From a virus, in the IMG/VR virus record IMGVR_UViG_3300037247_001181, positions 1-43,583 of that record: 43,583 nt of DNA, one strand, 5' to 3'. Made by a program: the position numbers and the translations under genes. The notes beneath the pieces are model-generated. The model did no database searches. It saw nothing but the letters and a program-made list of their open reading frames with translations, and was not told where the DNA came from. Below, piece by piece: positions 39,379 through 43,583 of this stretch. Each line of letters opens with the position of its first letter. The stretch's first letter is position 1.

Positions 39379-39413
39379 ATTTTAAACTATATAACTGTCA
39401 TTATTAATTACAT

Positions 39414-39638
39414 TTATTTTGTTGAGTCTATAGCTTCCATTATTGCATATGGATAATCATATCCAACGTGTCTCATCGCAGTTATTGTGAAGCTTAAAGA
39501 CCCTTGATCGTACTTGCCGAAATCCTTTATCGCACTCCCTAAATAATTTTTTATATTAATATCCGATTTTAAAGATCTATAAAAATGAGCCCAATATTCT
39601 TCAAGATATTGCTCAATTTCTTCTGTCCTTGATTTCAT
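39414..39638 (-). CDS. Unknown small protein, 74 aa
   Basis: ATG with AAGGAG. Helical, aromatic-rich ('QYLEEYWAHFYRSLKS', 'ITAMRHVGYDYPYAIMEAI'). Not recognised; part of the small-gene leftward operon and followed by a terminator. Confidence 0.65.
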   Translation of the reverse strand: MKSRTEEIEQYLEEYWAHFYRSLKSDINIKNYLGSAIKDFGKYDQGSLSFTITAMRHVGYDYPYAIMEAIDSTK

Positions 39639-39684
39639 TATCTTCCAATCTCCTTTTTATTTTAACCCGATGCATACTTATAAT

Positions 39685-40107
39685 TTATTTATAACTATTA
39701 TGATGATCACAAAAGTTCAAAAACTCCTGGATTTGCTCGTCCTTCTCCCTGCAATTAACATTATATAATCCTATGATAGATTTAACTTCCTCAACAAAAA
39801 CTTCGAAATCAAAATTTTTAAATCCTGTAACATACACGACCTCGTCTTCTGCTTCTGTATAATCACGGCTGTCTACAGATAATATTTCCATTTTTCCGCC
39901 TAATATTCTTAGATAACATTCACGATTCGTCCATTCGTGATAGTTATAATCGCTCACGGGCTTGTTATTGTCGTGATTATACAGTCCATTAAATGTATTT
40001 GATGTCAACTGCTCGACATCGTCTGCAAAGTCAAAGCTATTCATTAGTTTTTCAGCTTGCTTTAATCCTTTTTGAGTTGTGGTTTTTCTCTCTGCTAATT
40101 TCATCAT
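39685..40107 (-). CDS. Unknown protein, 140 aa
   Basis: ATG-ATG with AAGGAGA. N-terminal helix with 'TTQKGLKQAEKLMN', middle 'NRECYLRILGGKMEILSVDS' strand region, and C-terminal 'EEVKSIIGLYN'. Acidic. Not recognised; same operon as its neighbours. Confidence 0.65.
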   Translation of the reverse strand: MMKLAERKTTTQKGLKQAEKLMNSFDFADDVEQLTSNTFNGLYNHDNNKPVSDYNYHEWTNRECYLRILGGKMEILSVDSRDYTEAEDEVVYVTGFKNFDFEVFVEEVKSIIGLYNVNCREKDEQIQEFLNFCDHHNSYK

Positions 40108-40166
40108 TTTTCAATCTCCTTAAATTTATTATTTATACATGCTTTTATTCGGTTAAAACGAATATC

Positions 40167-40451
40167 CTAACTTAAGTCTAAATCGCTTGTTTTAATAGCA
40201 GTAAATTGCCATTGCCCAAGCCTAACCCTTTCGATCAGACCTTTCTTAATTAAGCTTTGAAGAGCGTTGTATTCTCTATCACCGACATAGTCAGTTACCA
40301 TATTTCTTCGTATTCTTTCGACTGTCCTTGTTTCAGTTTTATTTAATTTGTAATTATTAATTATTTCACTTGCTTTTTTAGAAATTCGCCCTTTAAGAAT
40401 TTCGTTATTTTCTTTTCTTCTTCTATATGTTTCTGTTTTATTATATTCCAC
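40167..40451 (-). CDS. Winged-helix-like small protein, 94 aa
   Basis: GTG start (40449..40451) with AAAGGAGAT. Very basic N-terminus (YRRRKENNEILKGRISKKAS). The second half 'YNALQSLIKKGLIERVRLG' then 'WQFTAI' has the helix-Leu-x-x-Gly-Leu-Ile pattern and wing of a small winged-helix DNA-binding domain. Possibly a transcription regulator of this operon; inferred. Confidence 0.55.
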   Translation of the reverse strand: MEYNKTETYRRRKENNEILKGRISKKASEIINNYKLNKTETRTVERIRRNMVTDYVGDREYNALQSLIKKGLIERVRLGQWQFTAIKTSDLDLS

Positions 40452-40463
40452 GTCAATCTCCTT

Positions 40464-40622
40464 TTATTTAGTAGCTCTAAGCCCTGCTTTTATTAAATAT
40501 CTAACCTGGGCCACAAAGTTTCTATCGTCTCTTTTAGCCCTAATTATTATCTTCGTTTCAAGACTCTTCGGCATCAACACGGACTTTTTTATTTCTTTTT
40601 CTTTTTCTTTTTCTTTTTTCAT
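40464..40622 (-). CDS. Arc-like RHH protein, 52 aa
   Basis: ATG with AAAGGGG. A Lys/Glu repeat start, then 'KSVLMPKSLETKIIIRAK' and 'NFVAQVRYLIKAGLRA': a beta-strand, helix, turn, helix arrangement typical of Arc/MetJ ribbon-helix-helix repressors. A candidate regulator of phage operators such as those at 350 and 43015. Confidence 0.65.
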   Translation of the reverse strand: MKKEKEKEKEIKKSVLMPKSLETKIIIRAKRDDRNFVAQVRYLIKAGLRATK

Positions 40623-40651
40623 TTTACCCCTTTATATATTTAAGTTTAATT

Positions 40652-40864
40652 TTATTCTAATATTTCAATAGCTTCAATAAGCGCTGCATATTTATTTTCA
40701 TGGAATATCCCTGTTAATATTTTTGGAGGGCCTATAGCATCAACACCAGAATTAATAAAAGTTAAATACTTGCCTTCCATGGGGAAATACGTACATGATG
40801 CAGTTTTATCTGCTTTTTTCATTCTATCTATTAAATCTTTAGTTTTTTCAGAATAATAATACAT
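40652..40864 (-). CDS. Unknown small protein, 70 aa
   Basis: ATG with AAGGGGG. An N-terminal basic helix (YYSEKTKDLIDRMKKADK), then a strand region 'GKYLTFINSGVDAIGPPKI' and a last helix 'YAALIEAIEILE'. Not recognised. Confidence 0.6.
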   Translation of the reverse strand: MYYYSEKTKDLIDRMKKADKTASCTYFPMEGKYLTFINSGVDAIGPPKILTGIFHENKYAALIEAIEILE

Positions 40865-40876
40865 ATAGTCCCCCTT

Positions 40877-41101
40877 TTATAAAACCCTCTCAAAAGTTTC
40901 TTTATTAAAAAAAGAACTGTCTTGTAAATTAAACTTAACCGGTCTTTTTCTATGAAGTTCCCAAACTTGCTGACCTTCGTATGTAGAAGAACAGCATCCA
41001 TAATTACTCATAGTGTCACCAAAAAACTTCATACTGGATCTTTCGAAAAAGTGACCGCCTACCTTTGTTTCATAATTGTATTTTAAATTAGATGGTGTCA
41101 T
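40877..41101 (-). CDS. Unknown small phage protein, 74 aa
   Basis: ATG with AAGGAG. The run 'HFFERSSMKFFGDTMSNYG' then 'QQVWELHRKRPVKFNL' and 'FFNKETF' is a pattern I recall from unnamed phage proteins with an 'FGDTM.NYG ... VWEL.RK.PVK' core; the function of that group is not known to me. Confidence 0.65.
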   Translation of the reverse strand: MTPSNLKYNYETKVGGHFFERSSMKFFGDTMSNYGCCSSTYEGQQVWELHRKRPVKFNLQDSSFFNKETFERVL

Positions 41102-41117
41102 TATTGTTTCTCCTTAT

Positions 41118-41267
41118 TTAATTATTAAATAAATCATTATACATATTGTCAATTGCTTCTTTCCTGGCTTCGGGTGTCCAGCTCGTGAAATCATAATCAA
41201 TATTTTTAATTATACTGTTTGCTATTTTATTTTTTATGATTTGTTTTTTTGTTAGTTGTTTTTTCAT
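41118..41267 (-). CDS. Unknown small protein, 49 aa
   Basis: ATG (41265..41267) with GGGGAC upstream; the first gene after the leftward promoter at 41298..41326. A basic N-terminal helix (MKKQLTKKQIIKNKIANS) and 'DFTSWTPEARKEAIDNMY'. Not recognised. Confidence 0.55.
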   Translation of the reverse strand: MKKQLTKKQIIKNKIANSIIKNIDYDFTSWTPEARKEAIDNMYNDLFNN

Positions 41268-41297
41268 GCCGTCCCCTTTGTTGTTAGATTTAAATTC

Positions 41298-41326
41298 ATA
41301 TTCTCAAATAAATATTATTCTGTCAA
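41298..41326 (-). promoter_or_regulatory. Leftward promoter with extended -10
   Basis: Minus strand: TTGACA (41321..41326), 17 bases, GAATAT (41298..41303) preceded by TGA (extended -10). The same TGA-GAATAT-G occurs in the promoter at 43022. It drives the small-gene operon from 41267. The flanking 41327..41489 shows no gene. Confidence 0.7.
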
Positions 41327-41489
41327 CACTTTTTATTCTTTTTTATTTAAACATGTTCTTAAATATTCTTAGATATAGAGTTGATAAGGGTTTGAGGAGA
41401 TAATTTTTATTGTATTTTATTTTCTCTTAAAGTATATATAGGTAGCTGTATTTTAAAGGAATTATTGAGATTTTAAGATAAAAAGTAGA

Positions 41490-41651
41490 TTATTTAAGTG
41501 GTAGTTTTACAGCAGTAGACAAGGTTTTTGACATATCAGAAACCTTGTCAACTTTTTTGAGGTTTGGGGTTTCATTTTTAGAAATACATATTCCCATAAT
41601 TTTCTCAAGATCATTTAAATATTCAAAATAATCTTTATCCGGCTTATTCAT
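41490..41651 (-). CDS. Unknown small protein, about 53 aa
   Basis: The frame is open to ATG 41678, but the ATG at 41651 overlaps the stop of the preceding gene (ATGAATAA) and is the more economical start. Product begins MNKPDKDYFEYLNDLEKIMG; the end is Lys/Ser/Thr-rich. Not recognised. Confidence 0.5.
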   Translation of the reverse strand: MNKPDKDYFEYLNDLEKIMGICISKNETPNLKKVDKVSDMSKTLSTAVKLPLK

Positions 41652-41799
41652 TGTTTTCCAGTTCATCAAGAGCCTCATTTTGTATATCTATTGATTCTTT
41701 TGTAACTCTTTTACAGGTTCTATTTTCGAAATATCTTCTGTACCAATTTTGATATCTCCAATCACCTTTATGTTGTTTGTAACCTTTTTTAGCTTTCAT
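41644..41799 (-). CDS. Unknown small basic protein, 51 aa
   Basis: ATG (41797..41799) with only a weak site. Product 'MKAKKGYKQHKGDWRYQNWY' is aromatic and basic, followed by 'RYFENRTCKRVTK' and an acidic tail. Not recognised. The following gene overlaps its stop. Confidence 0.5.
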   Translation of the reverse strand: MKAKKGYKQHKGDWRYQNWYRRYFENRTCKRVTKESIDIQNEALDELENNE

Positions 41800-41848
41800 A
41801 TTAAATAACCTATAGCCATCTAATTCTATTCAAAAATTCAAATCCTTG

Positions 41849-41881
41849 AAAAACTCCTCTATATTGTCATGGAGTCTTTTT
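41849..41881 (-). terminator. Weak terminator
   Basis: Minus strand: ACTCC...GGAGT (5 bp, 13-base loop) followed by TTTTC; an A-run before the stem extends the pairing. Confidence 0.4.
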
Positions 41882-41928
41882 GTTATTTTATATATTGTTT
41901 CTTTTATGTTCACTTTTCATGCTTAAAA

Positions 41929-41968
41929 AAGCTCTGTCCGACCGGGTGTATATTTTCGAACAGAGCTT
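41929..41968 (-). terminator. Terminator after the membrane-protein genes
   Basis: Minus strand: AAGCTCTGTTCGA / TCGGACAGAGCTT (9 bp plus an inner 3-bp extension), followed by TTTT. It closes the unit from the promoter at 42903. Confidence 0.8.
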
Positions 41969-42001
41969 GATTTTATATCATATTTTATCTGGTATTTCTA
42001 T

Positions 42002-42268
42002 TTATATGTTGTCACACATTCTGTTGCTACAAGTTGCCCGAATGTAATTATAAGCAATTCCCTGGAATAATCTTTTCACCGTGTCCGGTTTATTTTTTAG
42101 CTTTCTGCGGTGAGTTAAATTTAAATTTGCAGGGTCTTTGTTTTTCTTTAATACTAATAACCTTGATGGGTCTTTATTCTTTTTGACTTTTGAAATGTCT
42201 TCAACAAAGAAGACGGCCCTTGCCACGCAAAGCATGAATAATGTGAATAAGAAAATAAATATATTCAT
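42002..42268 (-). CDS. Small membrane protein, 88 aa
   Basis: ATG with AAAGGAG. N-terminal hydrophobic helix (IFIFLFTLFMLCVARAVFF), then a very basic tail with two near-repeats 'KKNKDP' (about 30-33 and 41-46). A single-pass protein, probably with the basic tail in the cytoplasm. It may be a holin regulator or exclusion protein; no family recognised. Confidence 0.65.
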   Translation of the reverse strand: MNIFIFLFTLFMLCVARAVFFVEDISKVKKNKDPSRLLVLKKNKDPANLNLTHRRKLKNKPDTVKRLFQGIAYNYIRATCSNRMCDNI

Positions 42269-42326
42269 AAAACTCCTTTCAATATACCTGATAAATTATT
42301 ATATTTTATATCAAGCCGGTTAATAT

Positions 42327-42455
42327 TTAAATGTTCTGGAAAAAATTAAGAATTTTAATAATCTTGCTTTGGTAGGGTATTACATTGTTGGGAATAGCTC
42401 CCAGGAAAACTTCAAATGCTGAAAGTACCGCAGGAATAAGGAAAAATAATTCCAT
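42327..42455 (-). CDS. Small hydrophobic protein, 42 aa
   Basis: ATG with AAAGGA eight bases upstream. Mostly hydrophobic (MELFFLIPAVLSAFEVFLGA) and without charged head. Likely a membrane peptide. Between two other membrane protein genes of the same unit. Confidence 0.55.
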   Translation of the reverse strand: MELFFLIPAVLSAFEVFLGAIPNNVIPYQSKIIKILNFFQNI

Positions 42456-42479
42456 CTTTAAATCCTTTCTTTTGATTAA

Positions 42480-42779
42480 TTAATCTGTGGCGTATACCTC
42501 TTTACTTTGCCAACAGTTCGGGTCATTGTCAGGGCATTTCTTGATTACAACTAAGTTCATAATGGAGTTCTTAAGGGCTGACATATCATTAGATAACGAT
42601 TCCATCCCCTGAGCATGCCTTGAAATATCAACCTTAAGGCTCTTCATTTCTTCTCTTAGACCTGTGACGTGTATTTTATTTTCAAGTACTGTATATGGCT
42701 GCATGAAGAGAAATAAAACCGATACAACTGTGATTCCGAATGTTACAGAGGTTATAATTATTTTCCAAAAGTTTGACAA
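42480..42779 (-). CDS. Membrane-anchored coiled-coil protein (i-spanin-like topology), 99 aa
   Basis: TTG start (42777..42779) with AAGGTGAT. One transmembrane helix (about residues 6-28), then a heptad-rich region 'VTGLREEMKSLKVDISRHAQ' to 'SLSNDMSALKNSIMN', and a C-terminal 'KKCPDNDPNCW' with two Cys. This topology is that of inner-membrane spanins, but no matching outer-membrane partner overlaps it, so the call is tentative. First gene after a leader with an attenuator-like hairpin. Confidence 0.6.
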   Translation of the reverse strand: MSNFWKIIITSVTFGITVVSVLFLFMQPYTVLENKIHVTGLREEMKSLKVDISRHAQGMESLSNDMSALKNSIMNLVVIKKCPDNDPNCWQSKEVYATD

Positions 42780-42800
42780 TAGATCACCTTGAAATGTTAA

Positions 42801-42829
42801 AACCGGGCCAGGATAACACCAACCCGGTT
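42801..42829 (-). promoter_or_regulatory. Leader hairpin (attenuator-like)
   Basis: AACCGGG / CCCGGTT, 7 bp with a 15-base loop; on the minus strand it is followed by TTAA. It lies in the roughly 90-base leader between the promoter at 42874 and the TTG at 42779. Confidence 0.5.
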
Positions 42830-42873
42830 AAAGGAAATAAGCAATGAAAAAACAATTTTTGGAGCATTGTGAT

Positions 42874-42903
42874 ATATTACTATTATTTTTTACTTTTTGT
42901 CAA
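42874..42903 (-). promoter_or_regulatory. Leftward promoter for the membrane-protein unit
   Basis: Minus strand: TTGACA (42898..42903), 18 bases, TAATAT (42874..42879). Together with 43015..43050 it makes another back-to-back promoter pair. The stretch 42780..43091 has no gene beyond these signals. Confidence 0.6.
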
Positions 42904-43014
42904 TAAAATATAATTTCCCATTTTATAAAAAATACTTCCGGGAGCTTAAAAATATAAACATAACAATTTCAACAACTTGGAAAATAAATACAAATAAACT
43001 TATCTTTTATCATT

Positions 43015-43050
43015 TGTTTGTTTGACAAACAGATAAATATATGAGAATAT
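43015..43050 (+). promoter_or_regulatory. Promoter with palindromic operator, copy 2
   Basis: Operator TGTTTG-TTTGA-CAAACA (43015..43031) over -35 TTGACA (43022..43027); 17 bases; -10 GAATAT (43045..43050) with extended TGA. It is the twin of the element at 350..385. Confidence 0.7.
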
Positions 43051-43091
43051 GTACTTGAAGCTAACGAAAAACAAAAAGGAAAATAAATAAA

Positions 43092-43277
43092 ATGATAAAC
43101 ACAAAATTAGCAAAAAAAGTATTAACAAAACAAGAACAAAAGCATTTAACTGAATGTGGAATAAAAAATATGGCGGGGTTGCACAGGCAAGTAAGATTAA
43201 TGAAACAACAATCTACTGGAGGGATACCTTGTTTTGATTGTAAACATATATCTGTAAAATTAGGGGTGTGGGTATGA
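43092..43277 (+). CDS. Unknown small protein, 61 aa
   Basis: ATG with AAAAAGGA upstream. A basic helical N-terminal half (KLAKKVLTKQEQKHLTECGI), then 'GGIPCFDCKHISVKLGVW' with one C-x-x-C. Immediately after its TGA the same frame is open for 30 more codons. Not recognised. Confidence 0.6.
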   Translation: MINTKLAKKVLTKQEQKHLTECGIKNMAGLHRQVRLMKQQSTGGIPCFDCKHISVKLGVWV

Positions 43278-43351
43278 AAAACGCATATTTTGACATCAGG
43301 TGTCCGGGAAGTTAAAACAGCTTATAATTTAGTTAAAAAAGGGGAAATACC

Positions 43352-43583
43352 ATGGATTTTAAATACAAATACAAAAATGTAAAATTGACCATCTTGGATC
43401 TATTAAAAAACGGAATTCCGTTCACGATATCGAAAACAACTATCTCGACATGGAACTCTAAAAACACAAAAATAATAGCTGTGTATTATCGCAAAGATAA
43501 TTCTCTGCATACCGGGAAAGCTATCCCTGAAAAAACACTGAAAAAATACATAATAACACCTGGGGAAAAAATCAGGAGGGAAG
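43352..43583 (+). CDS. N-terminal part of the 140-aa RHH-like protein (continues at 1)
   Basis: ATG 43352 with GGGGAA about 6 bases upstream. The first 35 codons (MDFKYKYKNVKLTILDLLKN...) precede the duplicated region at 43457; after that the frame is identical to 1..127 and continues to the stop at 318. Within the raw window it runs off the end and looks truncated, but the gene is complete on the circular genome. Confidence 0.75.
   Translation, partial: MDFKYKYKNVKLTILDLLKNGIPFTISKTTISTWNSKNTKIIAVYYRKDNSLHTGKAIPEKTLKKYIITPGEKIRRE
43457..43583. repeat. Terminal direct repeat, right copy
   Basis: Exact copy of bases 1..127. Remove one copy to obtain the 43,456-bp circle. Confidence 0.95.

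Noticed and set aside
42844-42906. Plus-strand 20-codon hydrophobic peptide with AAAGGA site
   Set aside because: It overlaps the leftward promoter and no rightward promoter reaches it; short hydrophobic frames are common in AT-rich DNA.
1-43583. CRISPR array, insertion sequence or integrase/att site
   Set aside because: No regularly spaced repeats, transposase or recombinase frame was found; the only regular array is the iteron cluster at 5826.

Overview
The window looks like the complete genome of a tailed bacteriophage with podovirus-type morphogenesis genes, AT-rich (about one-third GC by eye) and about 43,456 bp long. The first 127 bases recur exactly as the last 127. That length matches a common maximum assembler k-mer, and the repeat boundary falls inside a gene, so I read the sequence as a circularised contig cut at an arbitrary point, not as a phage with true 127-bp ends. 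Joining the ends restores one 140-codon gene (43352..43456 plus 1..318). Lipoproteins, sigma70-like promoters (TTGACA/TTGACT with 17-bp spacers) and AGGAG-type ribosome sites suggest a Gram-negative bacterial host; its identity cannot be read from the sequence. I see no integrase and no reverse transcriptase.

Layout: (a) 43015..1265, plus strand: a small early block with two near-identical operator/promoter elements, ending in a terminator at 1289..1319. (b) 9291 down to 1384, minus strand: a lipoprotein, a C5-cytosine and an N6-adenine methyltransferase, small zinc-finger genes, a DnaD/O-like replication protein that carries 11-12 bp iterons (candidate origin), a TOPRIM primase-helicase, a VRR-NUC nuclease, an HNH-like protein, a DUF5675 protein and a holin-like protein. 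(c) 9442..16777, plus strand: an RHH protein, zinc-ribbon proteins, Erf annealing protein, YqaJ/lambda-type exonuclease, a long coiled-coil protein, a Rha-type protein and an HNH (DUF968-like) nuclease. Regions b and c diverge from a back-to-back promoter pair at 9326..9405.

(d) 42779 down to 16810, minus strand. From upstream to downstream: three small membrane proteins; many small accessory genes, including an Arc-like RHH and a Lar-like zinc ribbon; terminase small subunit; a roughly 550-base mostly non-coding island with a 36-bp perfect palindrome over a promoter, a predicted pseudoknot RNA and a tRNA-Ser(GCU); terminase large subunit; portal; Bbp19-like protein; scaffold; major capsid; Bbp16-like protein; T7 gp11/gp12-like tail tube and nozzle; four internal or ejection proteins; and a tail fibre with a C-terminal Peptidase_G2-like domain. 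The head module resembles Bordetella phage BPP-1 in gene order and families, combined with T7-like tail proteins.

The features most worth testing are the non-coding ones: the iteron cluster inside the replication gene, the pseudoknot RNA next to the tRNA, the palindrome/promoter at 37965..38010, the twin operators, and a promoter nested inside a terminator loop at 39303..39378. All family assignments are from sequence motifs read by eye; no database search was run.
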